The notes beneath the pieces were generated by a model that saw only the letters and a list, made by a program, of their open reading frames with translations, ran no database searches and was not told the origin of the DNA. From Beroe ovata (Eukaryota > Ctenophora > Nuda > Beroida > Beroidae): 64,000 nucleotides of DNA. The position numbers and the translations under genes were made by a program. Below are positions 35,300 to 48,700 of this stretch, in pieces. The stretch lies in the NCBI GenBank assembly GCA_946803715.1, contig CAMPET010000081.1, forward strand, positions 1-64,000. The letters are read 5' to 3'. How positions within the stretch are numbered: position 1 is the stretch's first letter; each line of letters begins with the position of its first letter.

Positions 35300-36393
35300 A
35301 TATCACCCTTTTTCATTGTTACTGTTAGCTATGTGAGCTTGAAATTCGGGCAATTCGAGCGTTAATTGACTAATTGATCAACTATTCAATCAGTTAATTG
35401 GGTCAAGAAAATAGTAACAGTCACTCACAGATAAGGTCAAGAACCACGGTAACACATCCCGTTGAAAAAAACAGCTCGCAAAATATTCACCTTAATTAGA
35501 TAAATTGAAATTTGCTTCTTTGTGACGTCATCATGACGTCATAGAAGTGTTGTATAATTACTTTGGTCGTCATATTCGAAAATCCCTAACCTTCTTTTTT
35601 CCAACGCCGTGTCGACATTTTTTTGTACCTCTATTGGTTCAGAAGATATGGACATTCAAAGAGGTAGGTACACTTTTGTGCTATAATTGTTCGCTACCTC
35701 TATAAATGTATCTATGTATCTATTATATTCAAAAACAATTGAAATTGTTTCGGTTCCGCAGCCACTTAGTAGTTCTTCTAAAATAATGTGATATGAACTT
35801 GGTTCTTCGCTCGTCTGTGGCGGTGCCACTTCATTGCGAGAACCCACATCGAATATATGGGAACCTTGCCTTCTGGAAGTTCCACAAGTTGCAAACTTTA
35901 AATTTAATCGTTGATGTTAGATGTGTATCTGCCTCTTATGATAGAGCCAATGGCAATAACTAATTGATACCCTTCGAGCATAAGGGTATAAGGGTGAGTT
36001 TCATTCCTATTACTCCCGCTCACCGCCACGGACGGGCAAAAACCCAAACAATTTCAATTGTTCTTGACTATAATATCACTCATTTTCGTGGCAGATAAGT
36101 GGATTACCTAATTGACTGTGGTTTAGTGCACGAGCAGGACGCAGATGTTCAGCTTTCATTTTCCGTTTCGATCATGTCTAGATGTCTTTTAGTATCATTC
36201 CCCTTCAAAAAAAGGCGTCTACCATTTTTTACTTTTAGTATAAGCGATGATTGGTTAATTGGCCAATTAACTAATCAGGGCAAAATAGATGAACAAAATT
36301 ATCGACTTTGAAACGAAGAGCTCATGCTATGGTATCATATCCATGTCAAAATGAAACGTCTACATCTGTAAGTTTTTGAGTTTTGAATAAGAT

Positions 36394-36570
36394 CGAGGCA
36401 AGCGCGTTTTTGAAAACACGCTGAATGACTTCACCACTGCTTTGGGAGTTCATATCACTTCGAACCAGCACTGCTCTCGGCACTTCGGGCCTCGGGCAGT
36501 GCTCCCAGCCCTACGGGCCGGGACCACGCCTATTTTCTTTCCGTGGCTGCGGGCGCTTGCCAGCGCCCTG
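36394..36570 (-). mobile_element. MITE family A, inverted copy
   Basis: Reverse complement of the element at 23832-24011 with scattered substitutions, including the same CCAGCACTGC, GAAGTGATATGAACT and GCTGGCAAGCGCC blocks. The end at 36394 has decayed. Confidence 0.88.
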
Positions 36571-37813
36571 ATATATATAAATTGGTACCTAACCCTATTC
36601 AACAAGAAAACCCTCGATTTCGACAATTTCATGTTGTTATAACTTTGTCATTCCTTAACAGAATGACTTCAAATTTTGTTGCTGCGTCTCTATGATATAA
36701 ACAGACGAAGTACCAAGTTTCATAACATTAACAATCAGATAAATTTAGCGGAGTTATTGATAGTCGAAATTCGGCGAGTTTGGAAAAACATATGTTTAGG
36801 GTCTGACAACTGCAAGCGTCGCAGCTTTCGCGCGTTACATAAACGCACAAAGCTCACTCAGTGAGCGAGCTCGCAAAAAGGGCCCATCGGGCCCTCTTTG
36901 CTCGCGGGTTCAACATCACCTACAGATGCCGCGGGAGGCTTGCCAGCCCCCTGATATAGATTATCATATAAGCCAATCAACCATCCCTTTCGAGTAATAT
37001 AGTCCTACATCTAGCATACCATTACCGTGCTACTAAGCTAGTATTAGTGTAGTAAATGTACCTATAACTAGCTTGTTCTATTGTAATACCACAATAATGG
37101 TGAGTATTATTTACTCTTGTCAATGCTATGTCTGCACGCTGATCTACCTGGTTCATTTTGCTCGAATAATTGAATATCGATGTCTTAAACCCATTAACCC
37201 GTCTGTTTGCTCGTCCGGATAAATAGGAAGAGCTTTTTACTTCAAGTATAGCTAGTATAGGTACGTACTATATGTTTGCCAGGATTTATGGTAGGTAGGT
37301 AGCTTATACCTAAAAATAGGCATTATGAGGACAGAGGAAGGCATTCACCTACCTTCCAAAGTACTAACTTCCATGTATTATTTTGTTGAAATATTCATTT
37401 GCACTTTCAGTCTTATAAATATACAGAATATTCGCTGTTTGAAATCAATATATATTTTACGTCTTTTCGACGAATCCAAGGTGGATCAAGGTGAAGGAGT
37501 TCACTGACTCAATTATAGACAGTCCCGCTAATCCACAATATGCGTGACGTACAGCATTCATTCCTTGAATTATAGTGTTGTATGCTCGAATGTCAGGGAT
37601 ATTATGCGCACAACAGTCAAACTAGATTGAATTTGAAGACATGGAATATGCTCGACTTCGACGAATGGTACATATAACACTCAAAAATTTATGGACACTA
37701 ATTGATATGTCGTTCCCTATAAACCGAACCACGCCCTTTTTCGCTTATATAAACAGGGCTATCGGTATCCGTATAACTTAATGCCTACCTATTCCTTGCG
37801 ATTTGGTTTTGGG

Positions 37814-37972
37814 TATCAATGACCCCCTGCTCAGCAGGGGATGTCAGCAGGGGGTCAGTAGGCGGTCAAAAATGGTCAGAAAGTGGTCTCATGGGGGTCA
37901 AAATAAGGTCATAAAGTGATCACCAGGGGGTCAAAGGGGGTTCACCATAGGGTCAGCAGGGGGTCATTGATA
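37814..37972. mobile_element. 159-bp element with perfect 18-bp inverted ends and internal GGTCA array
   Basis: Ends are TATCAATGACCCCCTGCT (37814-37831) and AGCAGGGGGTCATTGATA (37955-37972), exact inverted repeats. The interior has about ten GGTCA or GGGTCA words at irregular spacing. No open frame. Confidence 0.88.
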
Positions 37973-39094
37973 TACTTTCATACGACCATCTCTATTATAC
38001 ACACGTATGAATCTGCAGTGGCTCACAATTTCTCCATACTATCTTCTACATACATACTTTCATTGCAGGCATTCTGAAGCCAATAATATGATTGATGTAA
38101 CCTGTAACCACTTTGTTATAAGTGGTCACATGACCAAGCTTTGTCATATAACATGCTGTACATGCCATTGCGCACTTCGTACCAATACGCCTATGGACGC
38201 CTAGTTATAGGTCTACAATAATCTGGTCTGTAGTGATCTGACCATTATAATGTTCACTTGTACTCTTGCAGTAGCTGTTCAGCTTATACTAGGGAATGCA
38301 GCTTATTACCGAGAAATAGAGTCCAAACTTGCCAATGTTGCACACGTGGCACGTGGTTACCACTATAGTGGTCATGTGCAATATTGTAACAAATCCCGCG
38401 CATCATTGGAGGGATAGCCCCACAATGATCGCTCCCTTATCCCCCTTATGTCTGTAACAAACCTAAGGACTTAAGAAGGTTCAGAGCTAGGTGCGTCAAA
38501 GTTATCAGTACAGTTATGGAGCAATTACCTAGTGTATTTGTCACCGGATTCCGGACCGGAAAATTTTCCATATTTCCTCTTGAATAAAAGGACTGTTAAA
38601 AGCACTATTATAGATATTATATATTATAAGTAGATAGTTTTGCAAGCTATTTCTCATTTCTTCTGCTGTTTAAAACCTTAGAGTTAGCGGATCTTTACGT
38701 CCTTTTCACATCTGCTGGCTTCTGCATCCATATCGGCTACTTCCATAGCTATCATGTGATTATAGTGTTTTGAAAAGATGCTGTTATATATAACACTAAC
38801 AGTAAGCTTACTGCAGTTATATTGCTAGTAACTTGTAAGGCAAAACATGGCATCGATTGTGGCAGGTGACATAGGTAGAGCACACTGAGTCGTCTATGAG
38901 CTTGATCATTTTTCTTTAATAGCGTGTGTTTATGAGTGTGCTCGGGAAATATTTGTATGCGTTTTCTGAAGTTCTGAGTACCAGCCATGGACTTCTATAT
39001 TTGTTAGAATGTCCTATCAATTCTTTTGGATATGATTTTGTTCGACTTACCCTATTTAAACTATAACCATTGCAGGTGACATTTAATTACAAAA

Positions 39095-40445
39095 ATGAAA
39101 ATGAGCACTGGGGTATACTCCACCACATTCGCATATTGGATCATCAGTGCTCTCCTAGCTATTCTTAGCAATGGTTTCATCATATTCATCGCCGCATCCA
39201 TGATCTTCCACTCCTCCCGGAACCTCAGGTGGACTCTCCAAGTTGACCAAATTACCGTCATCTCCATCATGTACCTGGCTGTCATGGACTTCCTATTCGG
39301 ACTAACTTTCCTCATGATAATGATCAACAACATGGTGATTTTGGGTGCAGTTACTGAAGGTGAGGATCAGTTGTTTGGGGGCGTGGTCAGGCTTGATGCA
39401 CCACTCCAACTTCTCAACTACGGCATTTTTAATGGAGTAGTTAACAAGGTCAATGTGTTGTCTTGGACAGCAAACATTCTCATTATTCTCATGATTTCAA
39501 TCTACAGGACGGGTAAGCATGCTTCCCTCATCATTACCATCAAAATACCCGTATTATGATGCTTTCACCTGTTTTCGAGAATACGGCTTTATAACGCATT
39601 TTCCAAAAACAAGAATACATCTCTATGACCTACGATTTATCTATTTAGAAGCATCTCCAAATCAACTATTTATCTCCTCAGTCGTGGTCGTTTTCCCAAC
39701 TAAGCGAGTGTGTCCCCGTACTGCCCACATCGTGGCCCTAACCTCGTGCTTCATATCCGCCCTGTACGCCGCCTACCCTATCATAGTATCGGGTGGCAAG
39801 CTGGAGAGTAATGAGTGTGGCGAGAGGAAGGCTTTCCTCATTAACGAGCTGTGCGCCGCGTCCATGGGCGAGGAACCCAGCTTGAAATTTGGTGATATGA
39901 CTTTTGCTCAACAGGTATCCTTACCCTGAGCATTTTTGTTAGAATTTGAAATCGATTCTTGTTCTGCAATTCATGGTTTGTCCAATTTCCTATTTCTCAC
40001 GATTAATCCTGCACTCCTCGTGCAGGCAGGAATACTGATGTACTGTCTCTACTACCTGACATTCATCCTGACACTGGTGCTGAACTTGGTACTGCTCGTC
40101 AAAGCCGTGCACTTTTCCAACTCCAAATCCAGGTCCACCCTCAGACCTATCATCACCACATTCAGTATCTCGATCCTGTTCCTGTTCGGTTGGGCGCTTT
40201 ACATCGCGTGGATTTCGTTCATGTACTATTTGAGATGGAGAGTGGATACCGGTCGCCCTATAGATGGTGTTTGGGCCGGAGAAGTGGCGTCCTGGTTAAA
40301 GTTCTGGGAGTACATCCTCTACACGATTAGTTCGTGGGGCAATGCCGTCATATACGTCATGATAAACCGGCACTTCAGGAAGCTCGTCGCTGACAAGACG
40401 AATATAGCCGGGAGGGTCAGTTGGTCGGTGGGTAATGGGACTTAG
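39095..40445 (+). CDS. Divergent rhodopsin-class-like 7TM receptor
   Basis: Three exons in phase (39095-39512, 39682-39914, 40026-40445), 356 residues. Seven hydrophobic segments can be placed: TM1 with LSNGFII, TM2 with LAVMDFLFG, TM3 with NVLSWTANILIILMISIYR, TM4 HIVALTSCFISALYAAYP, TM5 YCLYYLTFILTLVLNLVLLV, TM6 SILFLFGWALYIAWISF, TM7 SSWGNAVIYVMINRHF. The TM1 Asn and TM2 Asp of class A receptors are there and the C-terminus after TM7 (NRHFRKLV) looks like helix 8. Unusual: TM3 ends IYR instead of DRY, TM7 has NAVIY instead of NPxxY, TM6 has FGWALY instead of CWxP, and exon 1 has no cysteine, so the usual TM3 to ECL2 disulfide is missing. An opsin-type TM7 Lys is not seen. Ligand unknown. 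AATAAA follows the stop at about 40646. Confidence 0.75.
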
Positions 40446-42784
40446 CCCAGACTGAACCTATATCTTAATCTAGAGACTGTGTTATAGCAGTGATGTATGG
40501 GCATGAGTTAGACCTGCTGCGCCGCCGTCGCCGCCTGGAGGACTTAGATCTTTAGATTACATAGGTGGCTTTGTATGTTATGCTGCCGCTGTATTATAAT
40601 AAGGAATCACTTTTTGGAGGCTTGAACAAAGCACGCATGACTCCAATAAATGGTTAATAAACAATGTTTCATGACTACCTATAATTTAAGGCCTATGCTA
40701 ATTTCTACTGTAGCCGTTCTTATGCAGCAACAAGAGTGAAACATTAACAGAATGACCCTTCCATTTTTTATTGTTACTCTCGAAAATACCAACTTATTTC
40801 ATAGTTCCCCACGCATGAATCATCGGTTTTTAAATTAGCACGTTTCAGCTGAACTCGAAGTAAAATCAAAACTTAACTGAGTGATGGTTTGGTTATATGA
40901 CTATGAGGCGTACAATTCGATCGTTATAAAGCATAGTATCCGAACATAAGGAAATTCTATCGATTTTATCCATCTTGCCAGAACCAACGCAACAGTCTCA
41001 CGAATTGCATGTCCCTACACACTAGCTACTACATGACACGAATGTGGCCCTTGTTCGATCTGTTGGTGAAGTTGCTACTCCGAGCACAGAGGTACCGGTA
41101 GATTCCAGCAGCTATAATCGTCCTGGTATAGGTACTAGGTAAGTTAGTTATTGTACCTACTGAAATAAGCTCTTATCAGTGGAGAATCAGCGCTAAAAGT
41201 AAAAAGACGCTAATATCAAAGATCCGACGCCTTCTTCATCTCCGCTGCCATCTTTGACCCAAGTTATGTCCAGGAGTAGGACATTATGTTATTTCTGTCC
41301 TGCTCGTCCCTGTCGAGCGTTGTTGGAGTTGGCTCCTGTCCACCTGGAGAAACACGTGTGTGTTGCTATAGTGAGCTGTTGCCATAGCAACACCACTGAC
41401 AGGTTCGTTGTCCTGTGACTTGTTATCATGTGGCAATATGTTGTCTCGATGTGTTCATGAGGGAGTTTTGATAACAGTTTTATAGCAATTGCTCATTCCA
41501 TTTTCTAACTCGTCAATTTATGATCCACTTATTTCAGATAGTAGCAGTAGACGTGTTATGTGTGATGAGCTGCAGACAAACTCACTGTGGATGGACATAG
41601 TCGCCGCTATTCATTGTGAGGATATTGGGCTGGAAATCGTACTTGCTACCCCAGGGTACGTGTGTACAATATTACGTATCTCAAACACGTGAGTCATGTC
41701 CTCGCTTCACGCTTGTAGGATTAGTGATTACTCCCTACCCTCGCTGGCGGGATTTTATCCCTGGGGCGGAATTACAATTGCGCGGCGCCGACGGTAGGGA
41801 AAGACCCTACAAGTCCTCGCATGTTCGTCCGAATTAGTTTTTGTTGAGTGTCACTTCCAGATCCCCTTATGTTGTGCAGTCTTCACAGCCAACAAAAACT
41901 GGAGGTTAGCAATTTGCTCATGTAGGAAATGCAACCATGGCGATCCCGAGGAAGTTTTGTGGACAGTTTCTTTATTTTGTCTCAGAGACTATATCCTGAG
42001 TCAATAGCACATGAAGATTGTGATCAACAGCGGTTAAGTAAGGATGACACCATTGTACTGTCTCAAGTGTTGACACACCCTGACAACGGCCGCCACGTGA
42101 CTAACACATGACAACACTCCATAAGTAACAAGCTCCCCTTATTTGATTGATAAAACGCACCTTTCTTATCATTTGTATAACTCACACACGCACGCACACA
42201 CACACAAACGCACAAATGACAAAAGTCTATATCATACCGAACACAATGACATCCGTCACAATGCTTCTCCCCGGTTATTGGGAGGAAGGTTTTCCCCCTA
42301 GCCCCTTCTCCCATTGTTATCCCGGACTTGTTGCTATGGGAACAGAGCTGGGCTTTGTATCATGTGTTTTGTTACGTTTAGTGATCATAGCGCACAGGGG
42401 GAGGGGGGTACCACACGTATTGTTCACCGAGTTTTAATGAGTTTTCGCCGGAAGACAATATGCTTCTATTGGTGTGACAAGAGTGTAGCGGTTTAGCTTA
42501 CGCGACGCTTGTCAGCTCCTGAAAATTTAATTCAAGTCTCATTTAAGTTGTTTAGATAGTTTAGCTCTGCTTTTGTGAGTCCTTTATCTCTTCAACTTCC
42601 ACATCATTCCAGCTCTTAGCTTGAAATTCAATTGATCTTGATCTCATTTGGATTTGAATATTCTGTTGGGTTGTTTGGATTCACGGGGTTACCATGCCCA
42701 ACTCTCGGTGTCGGTCGCCATCTCTCACCATCTCTCACATTATAGTTCTCACCTCTTTCACTTGCACCCTCCCTCTCTCTAGCT
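40446..42784. other. Intergenic between the 7TM receptor and DD3-3-like genes
   Basis: Contains the receptor 3' flank with AATAAA signals near 40646, a CTTGTAGG-ended element at 41712-41812, and a short (CA)n tract near 42183. The last 60 bases are pyrimidine-rich and lead to the DD3-3 start. No coding exon recognised. Confidence 0.55.
41712..41812. mobile_element. MITE family B (CTTGTAGG...CCTACAAG)
   Basis: About 100 bp with inverted ends CTTGTAGG and CCTACAAG and a core with CTACCCTCGCTGGCGGGATT and GACGGTAGGG. A longer relative is at 61811-61945 and a partial one at 42893-42965 inside the first DD3-3 intron. Confidence 0.8.
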
Positions 42785-45700
42785 ATGAGGCTAGCTGTCT
42801 TAGTGGGCTGCTTATTTGGGGTTCTCCTCGCGGACACATACCTCAGTAACCCACGGGGTTCCAACAATAGGTACAGGACAAGACCCAGGGATTATATTGT
42901 AGGATTACTCGCTGGCGGGATATTTTCCCGGCCGTATAGCCGCAATTTAGCATTGCGCGACGCAAGGGAGACTTCCTAAAACAGAGATTAAAGCTGTTCT
43001 TGAGATATAAGCATTGGAAATTTCTCCAATTTCAGTACTTGAGCCGGTGTTCGCTCCAGAATTGATGCTTTATACTAAGTTAATCATCTATGGAACCCTA
43101 AAATCTTTCCTAATCGCATCGTTTTCCACGACCACAATCCCAGGTTAAACGAGCAGTCTGCCACGCGAAATAACGGTAACCGGCTGTTTGACACTCAGAA
43201 CAATGCCCGTGGCGGGTACAACACTGGGGACCGATATGACACTGCTGCGGGTGGAGACCCGACCAAACAATATGCCATGGTAATAAGTCCCGCGGGCTGG
43301 AGGAATTCCGTGCTGCGCGGCGCATTTTTTACAGTGATGGGGATGATGGGTAGACTAGATATAATTCCAAATGATTGATAGAGATGTGGTTTTAGCCCAG
43401 CTCTATTGTAATATATCAAGGGAAGTGATGTTCAGACATGTATGCTGTTCATCACGCATCCCAAACTAATCACGCATCACACACTAATCACTCATCACAT
43501 GCTAATCACTCATCACACACTAATAATTCATCACGCATACTAATGATGTTGCCGTGTCCTGCAGGAGTATTACGCGAGTGGTCCTACTGCTGGGGAAGGT
43601 AGCAAGTTAGTAGTGGAGTGGACTAATCAGCATGGGTGTGGTAACCAAGGTACAACGCACAAGACCAACTGTAACATTGTCATACAGGTATGTTAATTGT
43701 TGGGGGGCAGTACGTTGCCCCCCATGTTATTTAGTATGGGGTCAATTCCCCGTCAGCACCATGCTAGACAAAACTACTAATGTAGCAATGTCTACCTAGT
43801 TTTAAACGTCACGATAATGAGAACTAACGACTTGTCATGTCTCATTTTTAATATTCTCACGATAGACTATCATAACCTAACAATCGACTACTATATAGGT
43901 ACCTCAATAATTGTGAGCATCTAGAAACTAACACTTCACTAACAACTAACACTCCACTAACACCATGGTCAGATGATGTGTCAGAACCAAGGGACTGCTG
44001 CTGATTACCCCACTGGTAACGGGGCTGGAGCTAACGATGTCCAGGAGAGGAATTTCTACATGAGAGACGGTGTCAACACTAATACTCAGGTAGGCATGGG
44101 GTGTCAATCATTGACATGATGCGTCAATTATAAACATGATGTGTTGATTATATGGTTGGTGTCACTCTGATATGGTGTCCACAAGTCAATTGTGGTGTCA
44201 ATGTTATTCTGTATCAAGGTACTTATATAATTATAATGTCTGCATATTTCTCAGAATTACAACAATCCTAACCCTGCTGAGTACACGAGTGCAACTCAAG
44301 CTACCAGGAACCAGCAGTATGACAACAGGATGAACGGGAACTACCAGAATGTTAACTCTGGTCGTGGCTTACATGAGACTATCTGGTGGTATGACATGTG
44401 CAAGTGAGTCATCTGCATATAGTGATCAATTCGGGCAAACTTCTGACCGAGAAATATTGCGACTGAAAAATCTCTTAAATAATCCTATGATAATTTGAAG
44501 CTGAGAGAATACATCCGACCACGCGTTATTATTGTGAGAACACCGAGTCCCTCTCTTTCTGCCCCCCACCCCCTGATGTCCCTATATATATATCAGGGCG
44601 CTGGCAAGCGCCCGCAGCCACGNGGTATGACATGTGCAAGTGAGTCATCTGCATATTGTGATCAATTCGGGCAAACTTCTAACTGAGAAATCTTGCGATT
44701 GAAAAACCTCTTAAATAATCCTATGATAATGTGAAGCTGAGAGAATTCATCCGACCACGCGTTATCATTGTGAGAGAACCGATTCCCTCTCTTTCTGACC
44801 CCACCCCTGATGTCCCTTTATACACACACAGATATCGAGAGAGGAACCAAGGGCTGTATATAGCCGATCAGGACATCAAAGCTGGGACTCTGGGACACGA
44901 GGCTAGCGACCGAACGCGACAGAACAATAACGGGAATAGGAACGGGTATGAGTGTCCGGAGGAGAGGGACTATTACCCGTACTGGCAGCCAACTCACCAG
45001 AGCGAGTGAGTGTTCTGTCCGGGGACAGGGCTGTTTTCCCACGGGGAGGGACATGTTTTATCCCCCTTCCCTCTGAAGTCTGATCTGTCAAAAATCATTC
45101 ACGAGGGATCGATTAATGAGTTAATGCAATATTTGCTCCCTTCTTATAGTTCAATGATATGTGTCACCTTTGAGCAGAGGTTTATCATATCCCATGATCA
45201 TTGTACTCTCTCTCAGTTTTGTTGACCGATACCAGACCACGCCCTGGATTGATGTTGCGTACCTCACTGGAAACATGACTGACTGTGATAGAGTCGCACA
45301 GGTTACTTTACACAAAGACGACTATACTTGCTTACTTCATATCAAGAACATCCTGAACCCTTCTTCATGAAAGAAATGAACAAAAATCGAGCCAAAGAAA
45401 AGTTTTTCTTGCCGTTGATATCTCTGTATCCTTTGGCCTATCCCGGATAGAGAACAGAGAATAGATACCTATCGGATACCTATTGAGCTATTAGATAGAT
45501 ATATACCTATTGGATTGATAGTACTATCAATCCAAGATGAAGATAGGCTTCACGAGACCATCAAAACGACAAGCATGCTGCTTGTCCAGTGTCCAGTGTG
45601 TCCATAGCATGACAATGTACCCACGCAGGGAACAGAGAACAGAGTGCCTAAGTTCCGGTGTGTCATGCCCGCAACGAGTACCCGGACATACGGCAGATCC

Positions 45701-48700
45701 ATCACAAAGGAGGGCTGCGAGAAGGAAGGAGGTGAATCATGGAATACGTCATATTAATGGTGGTGGTGGTTTGATTTATTAACTTAACTGTAATTTACAG
45801 TTGGGTTTACAGTGCAAACCCAAGAACCTATTTCAATGATCCCTGGCATTGGGGTCTTATCTTATTATTACCGAATACTCGCTTACCGATTACCGAATAC
45901 TCGCGTGTAACCCCTTGATCTTTTGAAGTGCCCTTGTTCACAATTTTATTTTTTAATTATTCATTCGCTATTCGCATCATATAATAATCCTTCACTTCAG
46001 GCTGTATTTTTGACTTTGTGGACTACAGCGGTGCTGACATCACTTCACTCATTGTGGAATCATTTGAGGAATGCATGGATGCTTGCAGGGAGGAGGAGAA
46101 GTGTTTGTCTGTCACAATGAACAAGGAGAGTTACAGGTGCTACTTGAAGAACAAGGTCCGAGGGAACCAAGTCAAGGTCAATTCGATCGCCATATCTGCC
46201 AGCAAAAACTGTTTCGATTCGGATGTAGGCGGTATGTGTTTTTACAGTTCATACTCATGTTGACATGAATGTGTTACACACCTGGTGACAGATTATATCC
46301 AAACACCAGGAAACATTTCCTAATCACGAGACTTATAAAATCGACTTTGATCAAGACAGATTGGTTCTGTGCCTAGCCTGGCGAACACGGTGGAGATCCT
46401 TGCTGTACGGCGTGTCGAACAAGGAATCGAAACCGTGGGGTTCCGTACAGACCACTCTGTCACAGAACTTGATAGCCTAATCACACTGATAACACTGTCA
46501 CCGCGGTGTTAACGGAAACCCATTGTATAACTACCCGGTTCCTGATCATGTCACCACTACCAGGCACCTGGGTCGAGTTCTATGGCTATTTGGAGGTTAT
46601 TTCTGCTGCTAATACTGAAGCTGCGTGCAACACGTACAAGAGCAAGGANCTCTGTCACAGAAGTTGATAGCCTAATCACACTGATAACACTGTCCCCGCG
46701 GTGTTAACGGAAACCCATTGTATGACAGCCCGGTTCCTGATCATGTCTCCACTACCAGGCACCTGGGTTGAGTTCTATGGCTATTTGGAGGTGATTTCCG
46801 CTGCTACTACTGAAGCTGCGTGCAACACGTACAAGAGCAAGGATGAGAGAAACAAGATTGAGTGGATGCCGCTTAGGGTAGGTGTTTCCGAAACCTGATA
46901 GGATGCCCATCAACCATTTGGTACTGCATTTATTTCTCATTCTACCGTGCTATAAAATATACTTTTACAACAACTTCTACTATCCGGGGGGCGGGGGGGG
47001 AGAACCAGATTACTTACGATTCAATGTTCCTTCTTCCTTTGTCTTGGACATCTGATCATTCCAATCGTTTTGCAGAGTGACAAACCTAATGACAAATACT
47101 GTGTGGTACAAGCACCAGAGCCAATCTGCGACAAGGCACCTTTCACAAGAGTCAACCATCTTGGTAAGCTCGTCTGCACCAAGTCTTAACAATAACACCG
47201 CCCATTCCTTGGACTTTGGAGTCAAGGAATCGCGGTGTCAATGGTCAGGTGAAAGTGTGTTAATAATAGTCAAGGAACGCACTTTCCCGATGAATGGGCT
47301 ATCATAAGACACTGACATTGAAGGAGAAGTCTAGTTGCGACTATACCATGATTCTGATAATATCCCCCTTATAACTATATCATGTTTTCCTGACTTGTGT
47401 AAGTTTGATTGTCCAAATGCACTCAGGAAACTCTGCTGACACGGATGGCGAAGCATCACGAATCGAGATAGAAATGCCTCATTTCCCCAGCGGTAATGCT
47501 AAACGATGTACACTCCGACTTCGGTAAATCAAAATGATTCTATAGAGCATTGCTTAACTTGAAGACCTGTTATGAGTGCGACCTTCAATTCGTATTTTTT
47601 TGCAAACTGATTTGAAATGAACACCGGTTGTGCCACTACCCGACACTCCGATGCCCCACACCAGGTACAACATAACAACCGACGAGTTTGACAACTACGG
47701 AACGGATAGCCGTCACAACTTCGATCAGAGCAGAGGGATTGTCTCCCCGGTCGAGCAGGATCCCATCATTGATGTGTCGGGCGGGGACTCCAAGCCCCTG
47801 AGACTGGCCATGAACACCAACCAGTACGGCAGAACGTTCCAGGATCGAACACATATGTTCAAGGTAGTATGTGCTTTGTTTTTACAACGTTCCCGTCTCA
47901 GACTCTGACTATGGTAAATGGTGATACTGACACCATTGTCCAGGTTCTGCCTCGTATCGATGGAATGGAGGGGAAGATACTGCACAACCTGAATGTCCGT
48001 GGTAAGCGTGGGAATATTGTACAGACGTTCCCTGCCGTGGAGTATGATTTCGTCCCTAACAACATGACCATCTCCCAATCTGATTTGGTGCACATACAAT
48101 GGACGGGTGAGTGAGACCTCAAACCATTACTGAGACAATGTCTCAATAATATATCTCTCGTTTTCGTTCGTTTTGAATACTTACATCAAAATCGAATATC
48201 CATTGCCAAATTTGCGAAAATTTTTGGGTCTGTATTGAGCTTCGTTCCAGGATCCAACACACATAATAACGGTAATAACGGCGGTGATGGACAAACCGGC
48301 GACGCAGGCGAGGGTACTGGAGGTGAGTGGATTTTTATCATGAGTTACTCAGAGATCTCAACTTACCTGAGCCCCTCTTCCCTGAACCCCTTAACCTTGA
48401 ACCACTCATAGACCCACTTTATCCCTCGATATTTGCTCAGTGTACGGTCTCACACAGGTACTGATCGTCACAACTTTCTGCAAATGTTGAAGAGTGATCT
48501 CAACTACCCCATGCCGTACGAGCAGACCACATTCTGGGAGAGTGTAGAGAGTTTGAACAGTCCAGATGCAGCGGAAATGGATCTGGCTATCGGGTACGCG
48601 ACTTCCGGATACTTCTGCGGTGAGTATACACCTGTGCGGAAAAAAGAACAGGAACTATAGCTATGTTTTCAGTGATAGCATCACTGATCACAATAATTGG

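Larger units (their letters stand above)
34417..39094. other. Gene-poor 4.7-kb region with several inverted-repeat elements
   Basis: No coding exon recognised on either strand. It holds a foldback element at 35095-35299, a family A MITE at 36394-36570 plus an end fragment at 36928-36957, and a 159-bp element at 37814-37972 (separate entries). The right end must contain the promoter of the 7TM receptor gene. Confidence 0.6.

Noticed and set aside
35118-35336. Overlapping plus and minus open frames of 62 and 69 codons
   Set aside because: They are mirror translations of the foldback element and share the same residues; no codon or homology support.
44495-44686. Open frame across the N at 44623
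   Set aside because: Chimeric reading through a MITE end and the assembly junction.
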